A DNA stretch of 64,000 nucleotides from an uncultured Oscillospiraceae bacterium (GTDB taxonomy: Bacteria; Bacillota; Clostridia; Oscillospirales; Oscillospiraceae), in NCBI GenBank assembly GCA_910588105.1, contig CAJUQD010000009.1, positions 4,573 through 68,572 on the forward strand. The letters run 5' to 3'. How positions within the stretch are numbered: the stretch's first letter is position 1; every line of letters begins with the position of its first letter. The translations under genes and the position numbers were made by a program. A model generated the notes under the pieces. That model saw nothing but the letters and a program-made list of their open reading frames with translations, was not told the DNA's origin and did not search any database. This document shows positions 42,526 to 51,576 of the stretch, piece after piece.

Positions 42526-44472
42526 TTACTCCTCCGCCGGATCCTCGTCCTCATTCACAGAATCGGACTCCAGCAGGGCACGGATAGACAAGGACACCTT
42601 CTTGTGCTCCTCATCAATGGCGGTAATTTTGGCATCCACAGTGTCGCCCTCGCGCACCACATCCTCGGGCTTCTCCACCCGATGGTCGGCCAACTGGGAG
42701 ATATGAATCAGGCCGTCCACACCGGGGACAATCTCGGCAAAAGCACCGAAGGTCATCAGCTTGACAATACGCACACTGGCCACATCGCCCACAGCATACT
42801 TGTCGGTAAACACAGTCCAAGGTTCCTGGCTGTGATCCTTCACACCTAGGGATATCTTCTTCTTATCCGGGTCGAAGGAGATGACATACACCTCAATGGG
42901 GTCACCCACACTGACCACCTCAGAGGGAGTCTTAATACGGGACCAGGACAGTTCGGAGATGTGAACCATGCCGTCCACACCGCCAATGTCCACAAACGCG
43001 CCATAGGAGGTAAGGCTCTTGACAGTGCCGCTGTAGCGCTTGCCTACCTCGATGTTATCCCAAATGGCAGCGGCGGCGGCGGCGCGGGCCTCGGCGGCCA
43101 CGGCGCGGATGGAACCCACCACGCGGCGGCGGGCGCTGTTCACCTCAGTGATGCGCAGCTGTACACGGGTCTTGACCATCTCGGACAGGTCAACGCCGCG
43201 GGGCTTGCCGGACTGGGAGGCGGGGATAAACACGCGGATGCCCTTGACGCTCGCCACCAGACCGCCCTTGTTTTCTTCGGTAATCACGCCCTCCAGAACG
43301 TCCTTATTCTCCACGGCGTTCTCCACGGTTTCCCAGTTCTTATCGGCGTCCAGACGCTTTTTGGACAGCTTGACCACGCAGTCCCGGTCGCTGACCAGCA
43401 TAACGATAGCCTCGATCTCCTCGCCCACCTTGGCCAGTTCCTCCACCTTTGCGTCAGGATCATCGCTCAGCTCGGACAGGGGAATGGTGCCGGGGTACTT
43501 GACGCCCAGTTCCACCTGCACCTCAGTGGGCGTGATAGCCGCGACTGTTCCAGTGACCCGATCCCCCGTATTCAAAATTTTGAACGATTCCTCCAGCATC
43601 TCCGCGAAGGACTGTTCAATCTCCATAATTTCATCGCTCATTTTGTTGCTGACCTCCTTTATTATCCACTCCGGCGTGGATGCGCCGGCAGTGATCCCAA
43701 GCGTGCCGATCCGGCCGAACTGTTCCCGGTCTACCCCCCTTCCCTGCTCCACCTGCACCACAACAGGGCAGCGGCTGGCGCACAGCTGGGTGAGCTTCCT
43801 GGTGTTAGAGCTTTTCTGATCGCCGATGACGATCATGGCGTCGCATTGACCGGCCAATTCCAAGGCCTCTGATTGCCGCCTGGACGTAGCATTACATATT
43901 GTATCAAAAAATTCCGCGTTTGTACACACTTTTTTTGTGTTTTCCACGATTTTTTCCCACTTTGACAAAATCGCCGTGGTTTGGGACACAAATGTCAGGG
44001 ACAAGCCGGAAAATTCCGGCTCTTTTTTCATGATTTGTTCCAGTTCATCCCAGCTGGATACCACCCTTCCCCGGGCGGTGCATCCTAAAATCCCCAAAAT
44101 TTCCGGGTGGTCGGCCTCTCCCACGATGACGGGGATACGCCCCCGCGCCTCCGCCTCCCGAACAATATCGTGTATGCGGGTAACATTAGGGCAAGTGGCG
44201 TCCAGCACCCGGCAGCCCCGCGCCTCCAGCGCCCGGAACGTACTGTCCGGCTCCCCGTGGGCGCGGATCAGCACCGTCTCCCCCAAGGGAACCTCCTCCG
44301 GCGAGGAGACGGTGGCCGCCCCCATATCCTCCAGCCGCCGGATTACGTGATCGTTATGGGTGATATGGCCTAGCAGATACACCGGCCCCCGGGCGGTGGC
44401 TTTCTCTGCCAGTTCCACCGCCCGGCGCACCCCATAACAGAACCCGGCGCTCCCGGCAACCCTGATCTTCAT
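42526..44472 (-). CDS. ispH: IspH fused to ribosomal protein S1-like domains
   Basis: A 648-residue fusion. Residues 1-285 are IspH (HMBPP reductase), last enzyme of the MEP pathway, with the three cluster cysteines in GFCYGVRRAV, LDATCPNV and TICNATSRRQ. Residues about 300-635 hold four S1 RNA-binding repeats, including GVDGMVHISELSW and GVDGLIHISQLADH. The fusion is a known clostridial arrangement. The acidic tail NEDEDPAEE ends the protein. It overlaps plsC by four bases. Confidence 0.95.
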   Translation of the reverse strand: MKIRVAGSAGFCYGVRRAVELAEKATARGPVYLLGHITHNDHVIRRLEDMGAATVSSPEEVPLGETVLIRAHGEPDSTFRALEARGCRVLDATCPNVTRIHDIVREAEARGRIPVIVGEADHPEILGILGCTARGRVVSSWDELEQIMKKEPEFSGLSLTFVSQTTAILSKWEKIVENTKKVCTNAEFFDTICNATSRRQSEALELAGQCDAMIVIGDQKSSNTRKLTQLCASRCPVVVQVEQGRGVDREQFGRIGTLGITAGASTPEWIIKEVSNKMSDEIMEIEQSFAEMLEESFKILNTGDRVTGTVAAITPTEVQVELGVKYPGTIPLSELSDDPDAKVEELAKVGEEIEAIVMLVSDRDCVVKLSKKRLDADKNWETVENAVENKDVLEGVITEENKGGLVASVKGIRVFIPASQSGKPRGVDLSEMVKTRVQLRITEVNSARRRVVGSIRAVAAEARAAAAAAIWDNIEVGKRYSGTVKSLTSYGAFVDIGGVDGMVHISELSWSRIKTPSEVVSVGDPIEVYVISFDPDKKKISLGVKDHSQEPWTVFTDKYAVGDVASVRIVKLMTFGAFAEIVPGVDGLIHISQLADHRVEKPEDVVREGDTVDAKITAIDEEHKKVSLSIRALLESDSVNEDEDPAEE

Positions 44473-45065
44473 TCCGCCTGCTCCCCCAGCGCCCGGACGC
44501 GGACCAGCAGGTCGTCGGCGATGCGCTGGTAGTCGTCGGCAGAGGGCTTGCGCCCTTCAAATGCCGGGTAATACGGCTGGCCGAACACCACCGTAGTTTT
44601 GCGGAAACGGCGTTTTTTTGGCTGGATGTACACCGGAACCAGCGGCGTACCTGTCCGTGTGGCGAACATGGCCGCGCCGGTCTGGGCCTCGGACACCTTA
44701 CCCTCCTTCACCCGGGTGCCCTCGGGGAACATCAGCAGCTTTTCCCCCTTTTTCAGCACCCGAAGGCACTCCTTTGCCGCCGCCATGTCAGACTTTCCCC
44801 GGTTGACGCCGATAATCCCCGCCTTTTTCAGCAGAAACCCAATCGCCGGCCACTTCATGACCTCAGCCTTGGCCATCACGTGGGTCTGCCGCTTTCCCCC
44901 CATGGCGCAAACTACGTACAGCGGGTCGCCTAAGGTGGTGTGATTTCCGCAAATCACCGCTGCCCCTTCGGGGATATTGTCCGCCCCCACCGTCCTCCAG
45001 GGGTGGAGAATCCTCATAAAGATCCAAATGATGGGGTACAGCACCGAATATACCTTATTCCGCAT
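44469..45065 (-). CDS. plsC: 1-acyl-sn-glycerol-3-phosphate acyltransferase
   Basis: PlsC makes phosphatidic acid. The 198-residue protein has an N-terminal membrane segment, the catalytic HX4D motif in NHTTLGDPL, and the substrate motif FPEGTR. The order cmk-plsC-ispH-rpsA is conserved in clostridia. It overlaps cmk by 11 bases. Confidence 0.95.
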   Translation of the reverse strand: MRNKVYSVLYPIIWIFMRILHPWRTVGADNIPEGAAVICGNHTTLGDPLYVVCAMGGKRQTHVMAKAEVMKWPAIGFLLKKAGIIGVNRGKSDMAAAKECLRVLKKGEKLLMFPEGTRVKEGKVSEAQTGAAMFATRTGTPLVPVYIQPKKRRFRKTTVVFGQPYYPAFEGRKPSADDYQRIADDLLVRVRALGEQAE

Positions 45066-45753
45066 GGGTCCCCTCCTTAATACCCAGCCGCTCCCGGATC
45101 ATCCCCAGCAGCAGCTGGAAGCTTCCCTCCAGATCCAGCCCAGTGGTGTCTGCCAGCACCGCGTCCGCCCCCTGGCACAGCGGGGCAGTCTCCCGCTGGG
45201 TATCCCGGAGATCCCGTTCTATCACTTCCCGCAGAACCTGATCGAAATCCGCCTGCTGGCCCCGCTCCAACAGCTCCTTGTACCGCCGCTCAGCCCTTGC
45301 TTCGGGGGCTGCCGTGAGAAAAATTTTCAGATCGGCGTTTGGCAGTACCACTGTGCCGATATCCCGCCCGTCCATAATGACATCATGCTCCCGGGCCGTC
45401 CTGCGCTGCATCTCCATCAGAAAATCCCGCACCGCCGGAAGGGCCGCAACCTTGGACGCACAGGCGGAAATATCGTTTTCCCGAATGGCTGCCGTCACAT
45501 CCTCCCCATCCAAAAACATGCGCTGGAGGCCGTCCTCCCCATAATCCATGGTGATAGAAAGCTCGGGCAACATCTCTGCCACACATTCCCCGGCGGCAGG
45601 AGCAATACCCCGCTGACGGGCCGCCAGTCCCACCGTTCGGTAAATGGCCCCAGTGTCCACATATAAAAAGCCAAGCTCCTGGGCCAGACGTTTTGCCAAG
45701 GTGGATTTGCCCGCGCCGGAGGGCCCGTCAATGGCAATGCTGCGGTATTTCAT
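45055..45753 (-). CDS. cmk: Cytidylate kinase
   Basis: Cmk phosphorylates CMP and dCMP. The 232-residue protein has the P-loop DGPSGAGKST, VDTGAIYRTVGL, and DGRDIGTVVLPNA. Length is normal. Confidence 0.96.
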   Translation of the reverse strand: MKYRSIAIDGPSGAGKSTLAKRLAQELGFLYVDTGAIYRTVGLAARQRGIAPAAGECVAEMLPELSITMDYGEDGLQRMFLDGEDVTAAIRENDISACASKVAALPAVRDFLMEMQRRTAREHDVIMDGRDIGTVVLPNADLKIFLTAAPEARAERRYKELLERGQQADFDQVLREVIERDLRDTQRETAPLCQGADAVLADTTGLDLEGSFQLLLGMIRERLGIKEGTHAE

Positions 45754-45771
45754 GGGAAAACCCCTTCCTTA

Positions 45772-47022
45772 TTATATCGTAGCGGCCCGCCCTGCGGCGG
45801 CCAATCCTGCGCAATAGCCGGTAGACCAAGCGATTTGGAGGTTGAAGCCACCAGTATAGCCATCCACATCCAGCAATTCCCCGGCAAAAAACAGCCCCTT
45901 AATCTTTTTTGACTCCATAGTCCTGGGATCCACCTCGCCCACCGCCACGCCGCCGGAGGTGACTACCGCCTCCTCCACCGGCCGTGGCCCAGACAGGGCA
46001 ATAGCAAAATCCTTCAACGTCTCCAGCAGCTTTCTCCGCTGTTCCCTTCGGATATCGTGAACCTTGGTATCCGAAGGGACGCCGGTGCGCTCTGCCAACA
46101 CAGGTACCATAGACCTGGGAACCAGCCCCCCCAAGGCGTTGGCGTAATCCTGGTTGGCCCTCTCCTGAAAGTCCCGGAGCAGGCGGGCGTCCAGCTTCTG
46201 CGCATCCAGCGCCGGCTTCAAGTCAATATGGGCGGTATATTTGGACTTTGTAAAATCCATATGGGCGGAGGCGGACAGCACCAGCGGTCCCGACAAACCA
46301 AAATGCGTAAACAACAGCTCGCCCTGCTCCCGGAACACGCTCTTGCCCGCTTCGTTTGTCACCCGCAGCTCCACATTGCGCAGGGACAGCCCCTGGAGCC
46401 TCCCGCAGCAGATATCCTCCGACTCCAGCGGCACCAGCGACCCCCGTATGGGAACGATTGTGTGTCCCACGGCCTGTGCCAGGGTATAGCCCTCTCCGGT
46501 GGAACCGGTGCGGGGATAAGAAGCCCCTCCAGTGGCAAGTATAAGTGCCTTACAATCTTCCGCTTCCCCAACGCCTTGGGTATATACACCGGCAAGCAGG
46601 CCATCCCGTATGTCTATGCCAGTGATTCTCTCCTGCCGGACCTCCACCCCCTGGCGGCGCAGCTCAAAAAACAGGGCGTCCACAATGTCGGCGGCTTTGT
46701 CGGAGCGTGGAAATACCCGGTTCCCCCGCTCTGTCTTTAACCTTATGCCCAGCCCCTCAAAAAAAGCCATAGTGTCCGCTGGGCCAAAGCGCTCAAAGGC
46801 ACCGTAAAGGAATTTCCCATTGCGTGGAACAGCCGCCATCAGCTCATCCCGACCACAGTTGTTGGTTAGGTTGCACCGGCCTTTCCCAGTGATGTACAGC
46901 TTCCGCCCCACCTTCTCATTGGGTTCCAGCAGCAGCACCTCAGCCCCGGCCCGTGCCGCGGTAACGGCGGCCATCATGCCTGCCGCGCCGCCCCCGGCCA
47001 CCACCACCCTATTTGTCCTCAT
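45772..47022 (-). CDS. BaiN/YhiN-like flavoprotein (NAD(P)/FAD-dependent oxidoreductase)
   Basis: The 416-residue protein belongs to the HI0933/YhiN family: FAD-binding VVVAGGGAAGMMAA at the N terminus, GKGRCNLTNN, and C-terminal GFNLQIAWSTGYCAG. Members include BaiN, implicated in bile-acid processing, but most have no known substrate. The ATG at 47020-47022 is preferred (AAGGTGG upstream). It overlaps the end of the RpiR gene by 14 bp. Confidence 0.92.
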   Translation of the reverse strand: MRTNRVVVAGGGAAGMMAAVTAARAGAEVLLLEPNEKVGRKLYITGKGRCNLTNNCGRDELMAAVPRNGKFLYGAFERFGPADTMAFFEGLGIRLKTERGNRVFPRSDKAADIVDALFFELRRQGVEVRQERITGIDIRDGLLAGVYTQGVGEAEDCKALILATGGASYPRTGSTGEGYTLAQAVGHTIVPIRGSLVPLESEDICCGRLQGLSLRNVELRVTNEAGKSVFREQGELLFTHFGLSGPLVLSASAHMDFTKSKYTAHIDLKPALDAQKLDARLLRDFQERANQDYANALGGLVPRSMVPVLAERTGVPSDTKVHDIRREQRRKLLETLKDFAIALSGPRPVEEAVVTSGGVAVGEVDPRTMESKKIKGLFFAGELLDVDGYTGGFNLQIAWSTGYCAGLAAAGRAATI

Positions 47023-47881
47023 ATTCCACCTTTTCATATACCTGATACTCGTCCCATATACTCTCCAGCCGGTTGAAGGTGGCGGTAACCTCGTTGGATT
47101 TCTTTCGTCCCACCGCTACGATCAGCGCGTTGATGACAGACAGAGGCGCAACCAGGGAATCCACAAAAGATGCCATATCGCTTTTGGCAAGCAGCCGGAA
47201 GTTTGCCGTGTCATACAAGGGAGACATCTCGCTGTCGGTGATGGCAATCACCGTGGCCCCCTGGTCCCGAGCAAATTCCATGGCCCGGACGGAGCGGGTG
47301 GAGTAGCGCGGGAAGCTGATCCCGATTACCACGTCGTCCTTCTCCACCCGGAGCATCTGCTCGAACATCTCACTGGCCAAACTGGTCTGTATCTGTCTCA
47401 CATCGTCAAAAATCAGCTTGAAGTAGAATGTGAGAAAATCAGACAGCGCCGCCGACGACCGCACCCCCAAAACGTAAATACGCCGTGCCTCCACAATGGC
47501 GTTCACCGCGGCGGCAAAATCCTCCCGGTTCAGCTCATTCAAGGACATGCGTAGCTTCTCAATGTCCGCCTGTACCACCTTATCCAAAACATCCTGCGTA
47601 CCCAGCCGGTCATAGGACACCTCAATACGCTGCACAGTGGTAAGTTTGCCCCGGATCATCTCCTGCATAGCCTTCTGCATCGCGGGATAGCCGTCATAGC
47701 CCAGCTCAGCGGCAAAACGGACCACCGTGGATTCACTGGTATGAACCGCCTGTCCCATCCGAGCGGCGGTCATAAAAGCGGCCTTATCGTAATTGTCCAG
47801 GATATAGCGCCCAATCAGCTTCTGGCTTTTGGAAAAGGTACCCATCCTGCTCTGAATCACGGTCAAAATGTCACGGCTCAT
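47009..47881 (-). CDS. MurR/RpiR family transcriptional regulator
   Basis: The 290-residue protein has an N-terminal HTH_6 domain (about 1-78) and a SIS sugar-isomerase-type ligand domain (about 120-255; VLGVRSSAALSDF, GISFPRYSTRSV). Ligands are phospho-sugars. It has its own promoter. No sugar operon is adjacent, so targets are unknown. Confidence 0.93.
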   Translation of the reverse strand: MSRDILTVIQSRMGTFSKSQKLIGRYILDNYDKAAFMTAARMGQAVHTSESTVVRFAAELGYDGYPAMQKAMQEMIRGKLTTVQRIEVSYDRLGTQDVLDKVVQADIEKLRMSLNELNREDFAAAVNAIVEARRIYVLGVRSSAALSDFLTFYFKLIFDDVRQIQTSLASEMFEQMLRVEKDDVVIGISFPRYSTRSVRAMEFARDQGATVIAITDSEMSPLYDTANFRLLAKSDMASFVDSLVAPLSVINALIVAVGRKKSNEVTATFNRLESIWDEYQVYEKVEYEDK

Positions 47882-47944
47882 AATGGTATAACCCTACTCT
47901 CTTTTTATCCTTTGTCCGAAAAATTCCTGCGCCCAACAAGGTGT

Positions 47945-47973
47945 ATCATACCGTTTCGTCTTGAAAATTGCAA
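47945..47973 (-). promoter_or_regulatory. SigA promoter of the RpiR gene
   Basis: On the minus strand TTGCAA (47968-47973), 17 nt, TATGAT (47945-47950). Confidence 0.8.
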
Positions 47974-47995
47974 GGGCTTTTGCTGCAATTTCCCG

Positions 47996-48697
47996 CTATT
48001 CCCGCAGGATCCGCAACTCCTTCTCCGTAAGGGGGCGCCAGCAGCCCGGCTTTAACCCACCCAGCAGCAACGCACCCTCCCGCACCCTCCGAAGGCGCTC
48101 CACCTCCAGCCCGGCTGCGGCGCACATACGGCGCACTTGCCGGTTTTTTCCCTGGTGGATCACCACAGCAAGGGTGCGCTCCCCGGTCCGCTCTACCCGG
48201 TCTGCGGCAAGAGTCTCCCCCCTGTCCACCACCGGGGCGGACAGAATGGGCAGCGCACGGTCCACGTCTCCCGACACCCACACCCGGTATTCCTTTTCCA
48301 CCTTGTGGGATGGGTGGGTCAGCCTGTGGGTCAGCGTCCCATCATTGGTGAGCAGCAACAAACCCTCTGAGTCCATATCCAGCCGCCCCACCGGCCACAC
48401 CCGGTCGGGGCAGTCTGCCACCAGCTGGGCCACCGTCTTTCGCCCTTTTTCATCAGACAGCGTGGTCACATAGCCGCGGGGCTTATTCAGCAAAAGATAA
48501 GTATAGCCCGCCGGGGCTGTCAACAGCACACCGTCCACCTCTACCCTATCCCGGTCCGGGTCGGCCTTTTCCCCCAACCGGGCAGTGCTCCCGTTCAACG
48601 TCACCCGGCCCGCCTGTATGTACTCCTCTGCCTGGCGGCGGGAGCATACCCCCGCCGCCGACAGCAGCTTCTGCAGCCGTTCCTCCACCGCCGCCAC
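47996..48697 (-). CDS. rluB: Pseudouridine synthase, RluB/RsuA family
   Basis: The 233-residue protein has an N-terminal S4 RNA-binding domain (about 5-62) and a pseudouridine synthase domain with the catalytic aspartate in GRLDMDSEGLLLLTNDG. It probably modifies 23S rRNA near position 2605. The longest GTG start is given; a GTG nine bases further in (48688) has a better placed AGAGGTGG. Confidence 0.93.
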   Translation of the reverse strand: MAAVEERLQKLLSAAGVCSRRQAEEYIQAGRVTLNGSTARLGEKADPDRDRVEVDGVLLTAPAGYTYLLLNKPRGYVTTLSDEKGRKTVAQLVADCPDRVWPVGRLDMDSEGLLLLTNDGTLTHRLTHPSHKVEKEYRVWVSGDVDRALPILSAPVVDRGETLAADRVERTGERTLAVVIHQGKNRQVRRMCAAAGLEVERLRRVREGALLLGGLKPGCWRPLTEKELRILRE

Positions 48698-48710
48698 CTC
48701 TTTTCACTTG

Positions 48711-49802
48711 CTATGCCTCACCCCACAGCCGCTGCCACAAATTCAGCGGCTCCCGCACATCCAGCTGTGCTCCGATCCGGGCAACCAGCGGCACCCGGAC
48801 CACAATTTCGCCGTCTTTTTTCCACACCGCCTCACCAATCGGCGCGCCCGCCTGAAAAGGGGCCTGGATAGACGAGTCCAGATCCACCTCCATAGTCAAT
48901 GCCTCTCCCGCTTTGAGAGGGTAGCCCATTTCATCTACCGCCACCGCCTCCACACTGGGGACAAGACTCCCCTTTACGGCCACCGAGCCGAGTACCTCCC
49001 CTTTCTCACACAGCGTCTGCCGGGGGTAGGCCTGGAAGCCGTAATCCAGCAGCTCGCAGTGGTCGTTCCAGTCATCCCCATCGTTGAGGGTGACGCATAT
49101 CAAGGTCTGGCCATCCCTTGTGGCGGCAGACACCAGCGTCCGTCCCGCCTTTTCCGTAAAACCGGTTTTCATCCCCACGCAGCCTTCGCAGCGCCACAGC
49201 AACTTGTTATGGTTAACAAAGGTTCGGGTTCCAATTGTGACGGACCGGGTGGCGCATATATCCGCTACAGTCTTGTTTTTTAAGCAAGCCTGGGCCAGCA
49301 GGGCCATATCATAGGCAGTGGAGTAGTGGTTTTCATCGTTAAGCCCGCTGGGATTGGCAAAAGAACTGTTTTTCATCCCCAGCTCTGCAGCCTTTTGGTT
49401 CATCAGGGCTACAAAGTCTGCCTCGCTTCCAGCCGTGTGGCAGGCGATGGCCATTGCCGCATCGTTGCCCGACTGGAGTAGCAGGCCATGCAAAAGCCCC
49501 AGCAGTGTGATTTCCTCCCCCGGCTTCAGGTAAATAGAGGAGCCTTCGCTGCCCAGCCATTCCCTTTTGACGCTCACCGTCTCGTCCAGGTTCTCTGCAT
49601 CTTCCACCGCCACCAGGGCGGTAAGCAGCTTGGTGGTGCTGGCAATGAGGCGGCGCTGGTGGATGTCGTGCTCATAGAGCACCCGGCCGCTCCCGGCATC
49701 CATCAAGATTGCGCTGGAAGCGTGTGTGCCCACCGCATCAGCGGGGGGGCATACGGCGGCCAGCACCAGCACAGCCGCCAGCGCGGCGGTCAATTTTCTC
49801 AC
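48711..49802 (-). CDS. dacF: D-alanyl-D-alanine carboxypeptidase (DacF-like)
   Basis: The 363-residue penicillin-binding protein removes the terminal D-Ala from peptidoglycan. It has a signal peptide (about 1-23), the SxxK motif STTK, SGN, and KTG, and the C-terminal PBP5 beta domain. In spore formers DacF trims forespore peptidoglycan. It lies downstream of gerW with a 75-bp gap containing a hairpin. Confidence 0.93.
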   Translation of the reverse strand: MRKLTAALAAVLVLAAVCPPADAVGTHASSAILMDAGSGRVLYEHDIHQRRLIASTTKLLTALVAVEDAENLDETVSVKREWLGSEGSSIYLKPGEEITLLGLLHGLLLQSGNDAAMAIACHTAGSEADFVALMNQKAAELGMKNSSFANPSGLNDENHYSTAYDMALLAQACLKNKTVADICATRSVTIGTRTFVNHNKLLWRCEGCVGMKTGFTEKAGRTLVSAATRDGQTLICVTLNDGDDWNDHCELLDYGFQAYPRQTLCEKGEVLGSVAVKGSLVPSVEAVAVDEMGYPLKAGEALTMEVDLDSSIQAPFQAGAPIGEAVWKKDGEIVVRVPLVARIGAQLDVREPLNLWQRLWGEA

Positions 49803-49810
49803 AAAAGGTC

Positions 49811-49838
49811 ACTCCCATCTGAATGGTCAGATGGGAGT
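49811..49838. repeat. Perfect 12-bp hairpin in the dacF leader
   Basis: Positions 49811-49822 and 49827-49838 pair perfectly around a 4-nt loop, between gerW and dacF. There is no strong T-run in the direction of transcription; it may act as an attenuating or stabilising structure. Confidence 0.5.
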
Positions 49839-49877
49839 AGTATGGCCTTGACCGCCCGGCCTTATCCGGGTGCGGGG

Positions 49878-50285
49878 TTACAGGGCCCCTTCTCCGCTCT
49901 CCCCGGCAGTCTTTTTGTCGATATAACCTGTGACCCGCTCAAACATCTCGGGCACCAGGTCCACCACCCGGCTCACCGTGTCCCCCGGCGGGGGCACCAC
50001 GGGCAGCAGGCGGACCGAACCGTCCTTCACCACCAGAAAGGCCACAGGGAACACACTGACGCCGGCCCCCGAGCCGCCGCCAAAGTTTTTGGGTACGTTC
50101 TGGGTTTTACCGAAGTCGGAACCGCCGGTTGCAAATCCGAAGGACAGCCGGGATACCGGGATCAGGGTCACCCCGTCCTGGGTGACGATGGGCTGGCCTA
50201 CTACAGTGTTGGCATCCACCATCTCCCGGATTTTGTCCATGGTGGTGTGGAGCACTTCATTGATGGGATGGTTGTTTTCACTCAT
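49878..50285 (-). CDS. ytfJ: GerW/YtfJ sporulation protein
   Basis: The 135-residue protein matches GerW, a spore protein needed for normal germination, with the glycine-rich LSFGFATGGSDFG and FGGGSGAGVSV segments. It overlaps the DUF2953 gene by four bases, the order scpA-scpB-DUF2953-ytfJ-dacF being typical of clostridia. Confidence 0.94.
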   Translation of the reverse strand: MSENNHPINEVLHTTMDKIREMVDANTVVGQPIVTQDGVTLIPVSRLSFGFATGGSDFGKTQNVPKNFGGGSGAGVSVFPVAFLVVKDGSVRLLPVVPPPGDTVSRVVDLVPEMFERVTGYIDKKTAGESGEGAL

Positions 50286-50926
50286 GACTCAATGCCTCCT
50301 GTTTTTTTCTTAAGGGTCCTTCCACTTTTGATCCAAGTAGCCAGCGTTTTCACACCATAGTGCACGCCCAGCGTCACAAGCTGTCCCACCGTGAGGGTAA
50401 CCGCCGCCCGGACCTCCACCACAGGCTCCGCAATGCTGTAATTTAGGCCAATCTGGAACGAGTGGCGCTTTACCTTGAAATTATTGTCCAAAATGGGCCA
50501 GAGCATACCCAGCGCCGCGTTTGCCCTGCCATAACTCAAAGCGGCGGCCGCGGGATCCGTTCCGCCCCAAATCAGCTCCAGTTCCAAATCGTCGATGCGT
50601 ATTTTACGCTTCAGCGACCCGCAGGCCTGTCCTACAACCGGCAGCAGCTTCATCAGCCGGGACAGGGTGCCGGGCTGGCTTTCCTTATGCTCTTTCTTGT
50701 GCTTTTCTGCCGCAGACGATTTTTCTGTCTTCTTTTTTTGCTTCTTTGCCTTTGGCTTCCCAGCTTTTTCTTTCTTTACGACAGGGAACATTCGGAGCTT
50801 GACCGGCCCCATCAGGAGGAATGCGAACAGCCCCTCCCCCCCATAGCTCACCCTGCCTCCAATGCGGGCCAGCGAAATAAGCCAGAGGACAGCCAAGATT
50901 GCCAGCAGAACCTTCAAAAAGGTCAT
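50282..50926 (-). CDS. DUF2953 membrane-associated protein
   Basis: The 214-residue protein has one N-terminal membrane segment, a strongly basic lysine-rich region (about 50-85), and the DUF2953 core (GTDPAAAALSYGRANAALG). Its conserved neighbour GerW suggests a sporulation role, but none is proven. Overlaps scpB by four bases. Confidence 0.88.
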   Translation of the reverse strand: MTFLKVLLAILAVLWLISLARIGGRVSYGGEGLFAFLLMGPVKLRMFPVVKKEKAGKPKAKKQKKKTEKSSAAEKHKKEHKESQPGTLSRLMKLLPVVGQACGSLKRKIRIDDLELELIWGGTDPAAAALSYGRANAALGMLWPILDNNFKVKRHSFQIGLNYSIAEPVVEVRAAVTLTVGQLVTLGVHYGVKTLATWIKSGRTLKKKTGGIES

Positions 50927-51567
50927 GCCCCTTCCCCCCCGTTTGGCTCAGGCTCGGATTCGGGCACAGACCCTTCCCCATCCTCCGCTTCCCGGAGCCG
51001 GCGCAGCGCCGATTCCATCTCCATGGTGAGCTGAAGATCCTCCTGGCTAGCGGAGGCCAGATCGGGCAGATCTTCCAGGGACGCCAAACCAAAGGAACGC
51101 AAAAAGCTTTTGGTGGTTCTAAACTGCATAGGCCTCCCCGGCACCGCCAGGCGTCCCGCCTCCCGGATCAGCCCCCTCTCCAGCAAAAGGCCCACGGTGT
51201 ATGAACTGTCCACTCCGCGGATCTGCTCAATATAGGCCCTCGTCACCGGCTGGAAGTAGGCGATGATCGCCAATACCTCCAGCGCGGGCTGGGACAGCTT
51301 GGCTGGCTTGCGGTTTTCCAGCGCTTTACGGATATACCCCGCCTGTTCCGGCGCGGAGCACATCTGCCAGCTGTTCTCCAGCCGTACCAGCCGGATGCCC
51401 CGACGCTCATAGCTGTAATTGTCCGCCAAGCGCTGGCACACGCTGTCCACCGTCTCCCGGTCCTGGCCCAGGGTAAGGCACAGCCGCTCCACACCCATGG
51501 GGTCTCCCGCCGCAAAGAGAATGCCCTCAATGGCGCTCTCCAGCTCTTTTAGTTCCACGTTGGGCAT
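50923..51567 (-). CDS. scpB: Segregation and condensation protein B
   Basis: ScpB is a kleisin-interacting winged-helix subunit of the SMC condensin. The 214-residue protein has LESAIEGILFAAGDPM and QPALEVLAIIAYFQPVTRAYIEQIRGVDSS. It follows scpA by 9 bp. Confidence 0.96.
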   Translation of the reverse strand: MPNVELKELESAIEGILFAAGDPMGVERLCLTLGQDRETVDSVCQRLADNYSYERRGIRLVRLENSWQMCSAPEQAGYIRKALENRKPAKLSQPALEVLAIIAYFQPVTRAYIEQIRGVDSSYTVGLLLERGLIREAGRLAVPGRPMQFRTTKSFLRSFGLASLEDLPDLASASQEDLQLTMEMESALRRLREAEDGEGSVPESEPEPNGGEGA

Positions 51568-51576
51568 TTCCTCCTC

